In this document: in pieces, positions 33,803-43,569 of the stretch | Position numbering within the stretch: the first letter of the stretch is position 1 | How the letters are laid out: every line of letters begins with the position of its first letter | Assembly (NCBI GenBank): GCA_012845835.1 | Contig: JABAKD010000014.1 | Coordinates: forward strand, 10,021,701 to 10,085,700 | Direction: 5' to 3' | DNA length: 64,000 bases | From: Undaria pinnatifida | Lineage: Eukaryota; Sar; Phaeophyceae; Laminariales; Alariaceae | The notes under the pieces: model-generated | Told to the model about the DNA's origin: nothing | What the model saw: the letters and a program-made list of their open reading frames with translations, nothing else | Databases searched by the model: none | Made by a program: the position numbers and the translations under genes

Positions 33803-34505
33803 CTATTTTAGGGTTACCATTGGTATAAAGCACTTCAAGTGAGCACTTTCAGATATGTACCTCCCGCATCTGAACAACGCTATGCCCATGCCTTTCATGT
33901 TGACATCGGGTGACGAGATGCAGGCAAGAGTTTCTCCCGAGCGGCTGTCGGAGTCGAGCACCGTGATTGCCCTGCAGGGGGTGTTGGAGAGACTGATCTT
34001 TGCGTTCACGACTGGATTTGTCGCGATGGGAGGGAATGCCCTCTTGTGGGTGATATCCCTCCCGTCGGTGGCACTGCACATAGTTCGGTGGACGGTCTCG
34101 GTGAATTGTTCTACGAAATAGGAATTCCGGGTCAGGTTGAGGTTGATGGTTTCACGTCACTCGGAGTCACTGGCGCCAGTATGTGTTGTACGGGCTTCTG
34201 GATACGCACTGCCACATGGAATAGCTTGTTACGCCACGTGAACGAAATTTGTTTCAAAGTTAGTTTCTGTGGGCGGATCATACGTAGCACACACGAAGCA
34301 CTGCGTGTCGATTCTATAATCAGTCACACTCACAGCTGTGGCGTACTATTGCTGACCGTATTTTCAAAAGGTATGCGACAAATAGACAACACGAGCGATC
34401 GATGTATCACGCAGTTTGCAAATCTGTGTATCGGCAATTCCACCGGTGGATCTCAGAGCTGAAGTATGTTGAATATTTTCGCAAAATAATGACGATTGGC
34501 CGGCG
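33803..34505 (-). pseudogene. Minus-strand coding remnant with several nonsense codons, unknown family
   Basis: One minus-strand frame can be followed from about 34,505 to 33,803. It reads naturally between a few stops: FCENIQHTSALRSTGGIADT, TDYRIDTQCFVCATYDPPTE, then TINLNLTRNSYFVEQFTETV, HRTMCSATDGRDITHKRAFP, ISLSNTPCRAITVLDSDSRS and SPDVNMKGMGIALFRCG. Four internal stops are seen (TGA, TAG, TAA, TGA), each one base change from a sense codon. A second minus frame is also open over 34,130-34,310 (FTWRNKLFHVAVRIQKPVQ), so one frameshift is an alternative reading. The product would be at least 230 residues, mixed alpha/beta by appearance. The family is not recognised. A mobile-element or inserted-virus origin is possible but not shown. 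Confidence 0.45.
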
Positions 34506-35170
34506 CATTAACGCGGGATGGTAATGTACGATATATATATGGGCAAATATCGCGTTCCGATTCGGACCGATTCGACATGCGTTCATCCTAACCCTATTTT
34601 GCTGACGCAGATGTTTTCACCCCCGCTAATGTCCGTACTGCCTTGCGTCGAAACCCGTGCTTTTCGACGCTCAGTACGGCTTTCTACGAGAATCGCCCAC
34701 GACGCGAGCTTCGATAGGTGCAACGCAAAATGTTGCTGAGGTTACCCAGTGAAGGAGCTCTATGCCCCGACTCCAGCCCTAACTTTGAGGAAAAATGAAA
34801 TAAACCCCGACGAACATTCCATCAACCACCGCTCATGTTGTGTACAAGTTGGGTAGTGTTAAAACCATATCGTCTAGTCCCTTAGTTGAGCAGCAGCCCT
34901 CTCAGTCAGACTCACTGTGCTCTGGCTAAAAGGTGCATACCCTCGTCGTATGACGTGTCGCGTGTAAACACCTTTCCCCAATTCAATATTATCTCGTTAT
35001 TTGAGCCATACTACCCGGCGCCGCTCGTGAGGAATTCGAGAAGCAGAGCAAACAACCTCAGCAAACCGGTGGTCTTCCTACAAGCCGACAGTGCCCGTGT
35101 TAAGATGCACCATTTGTTTTCTAACACTACTCCTGAGCCATCCCACGATAGGGTTGCAGCATCAGAAAGT
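34506..35170. other. No supported gene
   Basis: It contains a TATATATA run near 34,531 and an imperfect inverted repeat around CCGTACTG...CAGTACGG at 34,636-34,678. No coding motif. Confidence 0.4.
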
Positions 35171-35395
35171 ACCTGAGCTCCTCACATGAGGAACTCAATA
35201 TCTCACCCTAAAAATGACTTCGAAGGCATTCGTTCGAACAACCCGACCAAGTTTTCTATGCCTTAGTGCTAAAAAGCAAAGTACTCGTGAAATTTCTTCA
35301 TTGGCCGGCAGTTCCTCACATGAGGCACTCAAATCGCCCAGGGACTGTTTGACGCAATCATACAACTGCAACCACTACCGTGGTATGACTCTCCT
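35171..35395 (+). repeat. Dispersed repeat R3, copy b
   Basis: Second copy of the ~225-bp repeat at 28,937. It runs directly into the 154-bp tandem repeat. Confidence 0.75.
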
Positions 35396-35679
35396 CACTG
35401 GATAAACTACGCTATACCTCGTAAATACCTTATTGAGAGTAAACTGGAAGCGCAACCCGATGACCGAATCCATGGCACTCGTTGGTATAATATACGCATA
35501 TATTACGGAACAAGGACGACATTCCTATGACTTTTGGTATGACTCTCCTCACTGGATAAACTACGCTATACCTCGTAAATACCTTATTGAGAGCAAACTG
35601 GAAGCGCAACCCGATGACCGAATCCATGGCACTCGTAGGTATAATATACGCATATATTACGGAACAAGGACGACATTCC
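35381..35679 (+). repeat. 154-bp tandem duplication (1.9 copies)
   Basis: 35,381-35,525 is repeated at 35,535-35,679 with only two visible differences (GAGAGTAAA/GAGAGCAAA and CGTTGG/CGTAGG). The left edge of the unit coincides with the end of R3 copy b. Very low divergence indicates a recent event. Confidence 0.92.
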
Positions 35680-37499
35680 GACGTTTTGGGGAGAAGAAGT
35701 CTCGAATTTCAGAGAACCAGGAACTGCCTCAAAAGCAATGCATCTAAAGTAGCACGCGTCTTTGTGTGGCATACACCAAACAATGTTGGAACCATGAATG
35801 ACCTTCCAAGGATATTCGGTACGCGTAGTTCCCCATTTGAGGGGCCCCGTCGTTAGGAAAGGTGTTGGCACAAACGTGCGACACCCATCGTAACACGCGT
35901 TCAGTCGTCACGATTCGACTTTTATACCTATGTATGGTACTGTAGGAAGACTCCCACAAAAAGGCACACGTCTCAACCTGTGTTGATTGGTCGGCCCTCA
36001 CGCCCAGAACGTTTCGCCTTTGAAGCTGTGCTATGCGGCGCTCGCATGTCTCCCACAGAAATGCTCAGATATCACCAGTTCTGTGGCCGTGGGACGCGGG
36101 GTAATAGGACATTGGGATCTGATCGGATTATACATGGCTTCGTACTACCTCCATCCCAAACCCTATGGTTTCGATTTGCCCGGCCAAACATCCATCACGT
36201 TTCGCCTTTTGACGCAACCCGTGCATTTCGACGCTCGCACGCCTCCCGTATAAAAGCAGCAATATCAGCAGCCCCGTGTCCTTCCTACAACCTGGGCATG
36301 CGGGACCAATAATCTTGGCTGTGCTAAAGCTCGTCGGTTTCGTGTTCGGCATGGTTGCCGCGGTCGGTTTGAGCATGTACTGCTTCATCGTATCTGTGCT
36401 CGTGTGGTTCCGGGGTCTATGGGCTATTATTGACTGGCGTGAGGAGGGCGACGTTATGACGGGGTTTTCGGGGGTCGATGGACGTTCCTGGAAAGCTGCT
36501 ATGGACATCGTGGAGGCAAGCTGTGTTTTTTTGTGCCAAATTGGGGTGGAGAAGGGGTCGTGGAGGCCAGATGCCTTTTTCATTTCGTCAACTTCGGTCA
36601 GTTTAGACCTTACTCTAACCCATATGCTAACTCGTAGGGTTGGAGGGGCCGGGGGCGGGGCGGGATACCCAACGTCCTCGGGGCGGTATCGTGCATTCTG
36701 CTTGTTGTTCAGGCAAATATCGTGTGGCACGGTAGAATAACACGTCATTTCCATGAGGCTCCTCAATTGAGGAGTTGAGCGAAAACCCGACACACGATCT
36801 AACGGCCTAGGTACGTAACGAATACCTACTGTAGTACCGGGTAGTGTCGTGTCGATTGTTGTAAGTACGACAGAAGATTCCAACGATGTTATTGGGCAGA
36901 TTCTCGGGTGATTCGCCCAGTCACTCAAGAGTGCGATTGACCAGAACGCGCAAACCTTACACTGTGGCACGTATGGTGCATTCTTCGCGTGGTAAGGATG
37001 GGCTCGAGCCCCAGAATGACATAATTGTTTCTGGGTTTGAAAAGGCTCAAAGGTTTCTTATTCCCTAGAGCTTGTCTGTGGCGAGGAGATAGTCTCGAAG
37101 ATCGATGTCAAAAAGTTGGTTGGGTTGGCCCCGGATAGCAATGCTAAGGCTTTGGAAATATTCAGTGGGCAATTTAGCACCATCTACAGGACAACTCAGT
37201 CACGGCAGTGGTTTGGTGGATAGTGAAACATATTTCACACAACCAACACATACATCGGTAAATCGCGTATCCACTAATATGAGGGCATGCTGGGCGCACA
37301 GTCGGGAGCACGAGTCTCGGGCACGTTATTATGTTGTCTGTGTGGTCAGTACCTCCACGGAAAGTAGAGACAAGCACATCAGCTACGGTAAAAGCAATAA
37401 AATAGACCCGCGCGGCGTTGCAGCAATAAGTATCGACCAGGTCGTAAATACGCGTGATCATCTCACCTGGCCCCCGATTGTAGACAACTAGCACCTCTA
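35680..37499. other. Unresolved region; imperfect duplications, no convincing gene
   Basis: GTTTCGCCTTT...GCTCGCA(T/C)G(T/C)CTCCC segments at 36,015-36,060 and 36,198-36,250 are diverged copies. A perfect palindrome CTCCTCAATTGAGGAG is at 36,752-36,767. The minus-strand frame at 36,128-36,970 (280 codons) is the second longest unbroken frame in the window but shows no domain. The minus frame at 37,174-37,584 (VYNRGPGEMITRIYDLVDTY) reads more naturally and may be a remnant. Confidence 0.35.
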
Positions 37500-38120
37500 C
37501 ATCCACTTTACGACAGTGATTTCTACTCCACCGATTGATTTCGATATGTCGAGTTGTTCGGACTGGATTATTCCAGCGATTCATTTTGACTCATTTCCTC
37601 CACCGAGACCGAGTGTGTGCCGGTTACTCCACGGAATGATCGCGGTCTTCAAACCCCGTCAAGTGGTTGATATTAACATACTCCACCGATCCCATGTGCC
37701 CTATTTTATTCACCGAGAGATTTTGAGTTGTGTACTCAACCAAATGATTGTGACTTATTTAGCTCACCAAACAGTTGGGACGTATTCATTCCACTGAGTG
37801 ACTGCGTTATACTCCGGAGTACTTACTTCTCTATCGAATGATGCGCGACCAATCTACTTCGCCGGATGATGATGACATATCTTCTCCATTGAACGAATGG
37901 TTCATACTCACTCCGCTTAATAACGTTGACGCGTGTACTCCAATGGATAGCTGACACTTACCATGAGTTTGTTCCACCGTGAATGCACAATATTCCATGG
38001 TGTTTGCTCACAGCGATACGATTTAGGTATATTACACGGAATGATTGTTATATATTCATTCCATCGAGCGACCGTGCCCTATTTTCACCGAAACAACTTT
38101 GTAATTTTCTTACTCCCCCG
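37500..38120 (+). repeat. Degenerate ~40-bp minisatellite
   Basis: Variants of (A/T)TTCA(C/T)TCCACCGA(G/A)TGATTG recur through the stretch, for example TACTCCACGGAATGATCG, TATTCATTCCACTGAGTGAC and ATATTCATTCCATCGAGCGA. Spacing varies and copies are strongly diverged. Confidence 0.5.
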
Positions 38121-38154
38121 ATTGTTTCGGACTTGCTAACTCCTTCAGACCACC

Positions 38155-38330
38155 AACTGCTCTTGGAATGCGCCTGAGAGCACAGACGCCGGGGAAAAGG
38201 CGACGAACCACTTTGACGTCGAGCTTCTCTTGAGTTTGACGACCGGATGGCGCCTCAGCCACATCTCGTCGCTCGTGAGGCGTAAAGCGGAAAAAAAAGA
38301 AGTTGGAGAAGAAGATGCTCAAAGAAATCG
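38155..38330 (+). CDS. Probable exon of unknown gene
   Basis: A plus-strand frame from about 38,155 reads NCSWNAPESTDAGEKATNHF, then DVELLLSLTTGWRLSHISSL, VRRKAEKKEVGEED to a TGA near 38,330. TTCAG at 38,142-38,146 could be its acceptor. Composition and sequence look like real protein, but no family is recognised. It may be the exon just upstream of the small gene model at 38,398, though no donor/acceptor pair was found that joins the two frames cleanly. Confidence 0.4.
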
Positions 38331-38397
38331 ATGACGATCAAAGGGGGAACGGTAACGTTGTCGTCTCCAAGCCTGTCATTTCCAGGAGGAGGACCCC

Positions 38398-38879
38398 ATG
38401 TTGACTCCAACAAACGGAAACCGCAGTGAATTACTAATTGGTAAGTTTGATCGTTTTTTTAACGGACAGTCTCATGAAGCTTTAGACTTGCCAAAATAGC
38501 AAGTTGCTTGCCAAAGGTTTTCGTGGATGCTACCTTTCTTGGTTCTTTGTTGCAAATGTACGGAAATGATTATTTTGTATTGAATATTCTGTTTAATTTA
38601 CTCTTTTGAGGCACATAAACATACATGCCGAAGTATTGCCAAATTTGAACTTTGCAACGTCTCGTTAATTGAAGCAACATGCCAACTACGTCTGCCTTTT
38701 CAGAATCTGTACCACCCGCCACAACTCCATCAGCAGCAGCAGGCGAAAATCAGAGTCTTAATCAAACAAACGGAATTCAGGAAGCGGCCAAAAAAAACGA
38801 AAGGGTATGTCAGTTCTGTGAATATGGTAGTTCAAAGGATTAACCGTTTTGGGATTTTTAGGCGGGGAAACGGGTCTGA
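38398..38879 (+). CDS. Small three-exon gene model (53 residues), unknown function
   Basis: Exon 1 is 38,398-38,440 (ATG, then MLTPTNGNRSELLI), exon 2 is 38,704-38,804 and exon 3 is 38,862-38,879, ending TGA. Intron 1 (263 nt) has GTAAGT at its donor and TTTTCAG at its acceptor. Intron 2 (57 nt) has GTATGT and TTTTTAG. The exon lengths (43, 101, 18) sum to 162 nt, exactly 54 codons, so the frame stays open through both junctions. The product is polar and Asn/Gln/Ala/Lys rich (SVPPATTPSAAAGENQSLNQ, ending KKNERAGKRV), like a disordered linker or tail. The ATG may not be the true start: GAGGAGGACCCC precedes it in frame, so an upstream exon is likely. This is the best evidence for spliceosomal introns in the window. 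Confidence 0.5.
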
Positions 38880-38907
38880 AAATGTCAAGATATTTTTGCT
38901 AGTGCCT

Positions 38908-39264
38908 TCATACAGTACCAACCACACGAAGCAGCCCGGGCTGGTGAAGTAAGGCATGCGTCCCAACTGCAAAGAAAGGAGTCGTGCAACACGCGCGCGG
39001 CATGATGGCAATTTTCACATAGCGCGTTCTTTCCAGGCATGCGATTTCGTTTTTCCTGCAATTATTTGTGGAAAAGGAGGAGCATAAACACCTTAGGACA
39101 AACAAATCTGCGATAAGAATGCCCGGGGTATATTTCATTGCCCGCGCGATCGACAATCTCCAAGTCGTGCCCACACCTTTCACGGTTGCCCCGCACCAGC
39201 GTCCACACAACAGCCACGGTTTACGTTGTAGCTGAGTTAGAAGAAACTCTGCATGCGATAACAA
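38908..39264 (-). other. Minus-strand segment similar to the region after the Ulp1-like gene
   Basis: 38,925-39,020 resembles 59,712-59,800 in the same minus orientation. CATGCCGCGCGCGTGTTGCA corresponds to CATGCTGCGCACGTGTTGTA, and both continue with a GAYGCAYNCTTYAC-like block and AGCCCGGGCT. Read as protein, HHAARVLHDSFLCSWDACLT aligns with DHAAHVLYSPLRCCGSDAHF. This suggests a second, decayed copy of the element carrying the Ulp1-like gene. The catalytic part itself is not seen here. Confidence 0.4.
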
Positions 39265-39411
39265 GCTTACGAGACGGCGATCAGGTTACTCTCATACTGC
39301 ATACCTATCATTGCCTCGTTCTATTTGTCGAGTTAGGGGCGTTGCTAACAACACATTGGAAATTGCCTAGTTGTAAAGGTTTGAGCAAGTTGTCTGCTAT
39401 ACCTGTGTACC

Positions 39412-39485
39412 ATGTAGGATTAACTATTTGCTCGTACCAATGTCTGATATGTGTGACTGCACAAAATCTACGAAGATGGTAATAT
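39412..39485 (+). repeat. Dispersed repeat R5, copy a
   Basis: CTGCTCGTAC(C/T)AATGTCTGATATGTGTGACTGCA(C/T)A(A/G)AATCTACG is shared with 42,372-42,450. Confidence 0.8.
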
Positions 39486-39760
39486 GAAATTCGTATTCAG
39501 AGAGTTGCGACATGTATAATGTAGTCTATATGGTACGTCGGAAAAACCATGAAGTTGCAGCCGTTTTGGCACTTACTTTCTTCATGAGGAGAGATCGATA
39601 ATCGACACCTGTTTTGCGACTCCTTCCCACGGCCCATTGACATCTCCCACATTGCCATGCTCAAACTTATGATGACCTGGGCAACCCCGTGTACGAGGTA
39701 CTCCATTATGCAAGCAAAGACGTGCGACACGACAACTGGTGCTTTTGAACGTAGGGTGCT

Positions 39761-40153
39761 GTGAGGAGCTCGAGACGAGGATCATGGTCGACTGCAGCGA
39801 CATTTGCAGGGGCTACAGTCGAGGTGGAGGAAAACCAATCTGCTGAGAAGGCAGTTCAGTTTCCGAGAACCAGAAGGTCGAGGCCCAGCTTGGTGTCCAC
39901 AAGGAAGGGAAATCCTTTGTTCGCTGCATTTCAAGTTCAGGAATTTGCCACGACAATCCTTCACGGAGAGAAGCCAGTTGAGAAATGGAGAGACGCCCAC
40001 GGGAGTGCTGCATTCCGGGTTACTCAACAGTTTCTGGAGGGTATTCTCCAAGCGATTGTCGGCCAGGTGAAATGGCAAGAATGGCAAAGCATCCATGTGC
40101 AGCAGCAAGAGCTAGTCGAAATTATGTCTTCAACTCGTCTTCAATACCAATAG
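39761..40153 (+). CDS. Unrecognised plus-strand coding region (part 1)
   Basis: A 130-codon frame (its initial residue is the frame's first possible start, not a proven one). From about residue 14 it reads as ordinary protein: VEENQSAEKAVQFPRTRRSR, LFAAFQVQEFATTILHGEKP, EKWRDAHGSAAFRVTQQFLE, GQVKWQEWQSIHVQQQELVE, ending TAG 40,151-40,153. It is basic at the N-terminal side, then alpha-helical with several Trp and Gln, without known signature motifs. It is probably continued by the coding-looking segments at 40,354-40,602 and 40,520-40,945 through introns or frameshifts. Confidence 0.45.
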   Translation: MRSSRRGSWSTAATFAGATVEVEENQSAEKAVQFPRTRRSRPSLVSTRKGNPLFAAFQVQEFATTILHGEKPVEKWRDAHGSAAFRVTQQFLEGILQAIVGQVKWQEWQSIHVQQQELVEIMSSTRLQYQ

Positions 40154-40353
40154 CGTGGTCTTCGGGGGGGGAGAACAGATTGGAGGAAATCTGAGCAAAG
40201 TCACCCTAGCCGGGAAGGTTAGAAGAGAAGGCAATTGCGGCGGAGCAGGAAACGTCGCTGCGACTGCCGCCGCCGCCACCGTCAGCGCCGCTGCTCACTC
40301 AGAAGCAACAACGGCAGCAGCCACCATAGATACAGGCGGCGGCGATAGAGCAG

Positions 40354-40945
40354 GTGGATGAGGCGGAAGAAACACGCGCGGTGGTTGACGTGGAAAAGGG
40401 GATGGTGTTTGATGGGGACGAAGGAATGGTGGAGTATGTGACGGTGGACAAGCAGGGAGAGCTGCAACAGCAGCAGCCGCAGCAACAGCAGCCGCAGCGG
40501 CCACAGCTACAAGGCGCTGCCTTCCCAAGCCACCCCCATTGTCAGCAGAACGAAAGCGGGCAAAGTGGGGATGCCCGAAAATCTGTTGGCATTGCAGGCT
40601 AGATGGTTATTGTGGAGATGGTGATGAGCGTAACAACGAGCGGGAGAGTAGAACGTACGATGCATTGTTTTTTGTTTGGGACGAGGAATAACAGCGCCCA
40701 TTGCGTTTGGAAAATGCAATGCGAAGGGGGGAGGCCAGCGCGGTAGCGAGCCGGATGGCGATGATGGGAAGCGAAAAGCCATTGGAACGAAATGCCATTT
40801 GGGAAGGCTCGTGGGTGTGGGGTGTAAGGGGGTTATCGACGTCTCACCCGGCCAAGGCGGACGCGTGTATGGGAAAAAAAGAGGTGACCTGCTACGAGCT
40901 CCGAGGTCCTAAGGCGCGCATTAATTTCGAGTACTTCAAAATGGT
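40354..40945 (+). CDS. Unrecognised plus-strand coding region (part 2), Gln repeat and Cys cluster
   Basis: Two overlapping frames look coding. The first (40,354-40,602) is acidic (EEMRAV-like start, GMVFDGDEGMVEYVTVDKQ), then a Gln/Pro repeat from (CAG)n-like DNA at 40,465-40,500. The second (about 40,520-40,945) reads LSAERKRAKWGCPKICWHCR, then LDGYCGDGDERNNERESRTY, DALFFVWDEE, one TAA near 40,690, then RLENAMRRGEASAVASRMAM, NAIWEGSWVWGVRGLSTSHP, KKEVTCYELRGPKARINFEY. The C-x3-C-x2-C...C spacing may be a small zinc-binding cluster. GTTTGT after the last block could be an intron donor. No family is recognised. Frame switching and the internal stop suggest introns or decay. Confidence 0.4.
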
Positions 40946-41392
40946 TTGTGTTTTTTTATGGTTTGTGTGTTTTAGTAGTAGTACAAATAGTATATTAGGT
41001 ATTGCGCAGTTGAGGTGTCGAATGATGCTCTACTGCAACTGGTATAGTTTGCGTTTTACAGCTGATATAACATTTTTGGTTGACATAGCGCTGGCCTGTG
41101 CTAGCCGAATTTTCTGTCGTATGTTATTTTCAATCAACCATTTCCCCTCGCATGCCAAAGAGTTGAAGAATTCGTCATCACCTAAAACGTAATTGATGAT
41201 TTCGGTGGTGCGAAGAAAACACGGTATTGAAATTGGTAGATTAGCGAATTTATCGTAGCTGGTATATTCCTGGTATGTTTTTGGTTGATCGAGGAGAGTT
41301 CACATATCGTACGTGTTAATTTTTTTTGTTGAAATAACGAAAAGTTCATATCGTGTTGTTCTCTCCAAACTAAAAATCCCACCATGATGTTA

Positions 41393-41510
41393 TGCCTGCA
41401 TTAATATCCTGTCATGAGATTGCACGTGTGGAATACCTGGTAGTAGTTTATTGCCTGAATGAATGTCCTGGCATGATATTGCACGTGTGATATTGAAGTT
41501 TATTGGTGGT
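41393..41510 (+). repeat. 59-bp tandem repeat x2
   Basis: TGCCTGCATTAATATCCTG and TGCCTGAATGAATGTCCTG start copies 59 bp apart. Both contain CATGA(G/T)ATTGCACGTGTG. Confidence 0.75.
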
Positions 41511-41738
41511 TTTGCTTTGGAAGCATTTGATAATGGTATTCGAGATTTTTCACTTAGATTTCAGTGTTGGATACATGATGATGGACGTTATGGCGTATAT
41601 TATGAGAAGGAAGTACGATACTTTGGTATTTTTGGGGGTATTTGATGTTTGGATTTACAGGAAGCTATCGTCGAGTTTTCTTAACCCTAAAGATAAATAC
41701 AACTGTAGGGGCATGCCTGATTTCAATATTGAATTGTC

Positions 41739-42045
41739 CAACACCTGGAGAATCTGAGATTTGGCGACGGCAACGTTTTGGTAAACTTCCAGGGTCAGCC
41801 CTGCGTAATCGGTCTACAACCCAGTAGTGAGAACTAGCTGAGCCAAATCGTTTAGTTTATACTCTGTAAACTAGGTATATGGCTTTTCTAACATCTGGAG
41901 AACTCTGGGGGTTGGGGACATAAACGTTTTGGTAAACTACCCAGGATCAGCCCTGCGTAATCAGTATGTGGCATTATCAAAACAGCCCAGTAGCAAGAAC
42001 CAGCTGACCCAAAGCCTTTTGTTTATATCCTGCAAGCTAGGTCGA
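41739..42045 (+). repeat. ~150-bp tandem duplication
   Basis: CAACACCTGGAGAATCTG (41,739) and AACATCTGGAGAACTCTG (41,889) begin copies sharing AACGTTTTGGTAAACT, CAGCCCTGCGTAATC, CCCAGTAG and CCAGCTGA-like blocks. Moderately diverged. Confidence 0.8.
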
Positions 42046-42371
42046 TGCGCTCGACCCAAATTTACTCAGCGATTCCCGTTTGATTACCGTGGAAGACGCG
42101 TCCCTAGTTACGGCACCGAGTACTGATTACTGGAAGGATATTGGAGTACAGCGAGTATTGTTTAGATGCTTACGTTTGATTACGACCCTGGCGCGTGCTC
42201 TATCTTATTTCATTGAGCTCGTGATGGTGTTTGTTGGAAGGCTGAGTGTTGATTACCGGGATGGTGTTGAAGACAATGCCTTTATACTATACTTGAAAGT
42301 AATATTCTGCATTTGAGTTTGCATTAATCTAAGATGGAATGAGCATTATCATGGTAGATGTCATGATCAGG

Positions 42372-42450
42372 GGGGATACAGGATTGACGATCTGCTCGTA
42401 CTAATGTCTGATATGTGTGACTGCATAGAATCTACGGAGATGGTAGAGTG
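42372..42450 (+). repeat. Dispersed repeat R5, copy b
   Basis: Second copy of the repeat at 39,412. Confidence 0.8.
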
Positions 42451-42671
42451 GAACTATTGATATGATTGGCGGTCCCAATCTTAATTCCGGGTGGAATCGG
42501 GTCTAGGTGGATTAGGGTGTCAAGATGTCAACTTCAAATAATGCGTGTGCGTGTTCACCAATGAAACACCCAAAAATATCAGTAGTTGACCAATGAAGGA
42601 GCTGTTAACTCCCTTACGTGGCAAGCTCTACGTTGAGTCGAATCGGCGGGAGGCAGTTCTAGGGTAGTAAA

Positions 42672-42931
42672 GACCCATGCTACAGTAGGGGCTGCACGTG
42701 GGAGCCCATGCATTCTTCACTGGCGGGGCACCTCAATTGAGGAGCTACCCTATATTCTTGGACGTGCGCTATAAATGTTACAATGTTGTTCGCCGGATGC
42801 ATGGCCTCCGTAAGTTGCATCGGGCTTCCCAGACATTTTGTAGCAAAGTCAGTTGTCTGGTCTGTGTGTCGAACTCCTTAAATCGAGGAACCTCGGAAAC
42901 AATAAGTGAACCCCCTACGGTAGTGTGCGTC
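42672..42931 (+). mobile_element. MITE-like element, family M, copy M8
   Basis: The left end GACCCATGCTACAGTAGGGG and the reversed right end GACGCACACTACCGTAGGGG are good inverted repeats. Inside are CACCTCAATTGAGGAGCT and GAGGAACCTCGG. Length is 260 bp. A copy of repeat X follows about 84 bp downstream, as it does after M2. Confidence 0.7.
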
Positions 42932-43014
42932 TGATCCTACTGCGACAAAATAAGGTCAGGGACGGTACAGGCTGGGCGACGTAAAAATATATATATATAC
43001 GTATCTCCCCGGCT

Positions 43015-43465
43015 CGCAATAGCCAGTCAAAAGGTGAATATTTGGTATCATACTGACCCCCATGATCAATGAAAGAGGGTGACATGGCCATTTTTTTTAA
43101 CTACCTCAGCCTGTGTCTAGGAGAAAAACTCGTATCGACCCATGATCTTCATATTGTTCAATAATATTCAGGCTTTTTCCACGCGGAGGCGAGAAAACAT
43201 ATTGCGCCACATTTTGCAGGAACCGGTTGGAGGTACACCAAGGTATGTCTGTAGAAATTTTCCGAGCAAAAAATCGAAGATCTAACCTGCCTGTGTTCAA
43301 CGTTAAGCAGAATCTAGCGAGAAAACTGGATCCTACAATAAAACCAAGTAATTTGAAGGAAATAACGTATCTTGCTCATTTTTACCAGCCGAAGGCCAAA
43401 TGTCCACGCCATTTTTGAGAGACAGACCCTAAAACCGAAAACATTTGGTCTAATGTGGTCCACAT
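43015..43465 (-). repeat. Third copy of inverted-repeat arm X (no TRIM insertion)
   Basis: Same orientation as 8,310-9,153. Shared blocks are CATACTGACCCCCATGA, GACATGGCCA, TATTCAGGCTTTTTCCA, AAAATCGAAGATCT, ACCTGCCTGTGTTC, AAAACTGGATCC, ACCAAGTAATTTGAAGGAAA and TGTGGTCCACATTTTC. It carries the empty target site of the TRIM array, CAGTATGATACCAAATATTC on the reverse strand. Similarity ends near 43,465. Confidence 0.85.
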
Positions 43466-43569
43466 TTTCTGAAACTGGCGCAAGACTGTCAGCGAGTGCG
43501 ATGCCCTATATTTCACCATTCATGGGTTCGCGAGTGTTAATACCACTTTCTGTATAGGCACAACTGTGA

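Larger units (their letters stand above)
40946..42671. other. AT-richer DNA with tandem duplications, no gene
   Basis: Two short tandem repeats are described separately. The rest has no coding signal. Confidence 0.45.

Noticed and set aside
36128-36970. 280-codon minus-strand ORF
   Set aside because: No recognisable domain, overlaps competing frames on the plus strand and diverged repeats. Kept only as a note in the regional entry.
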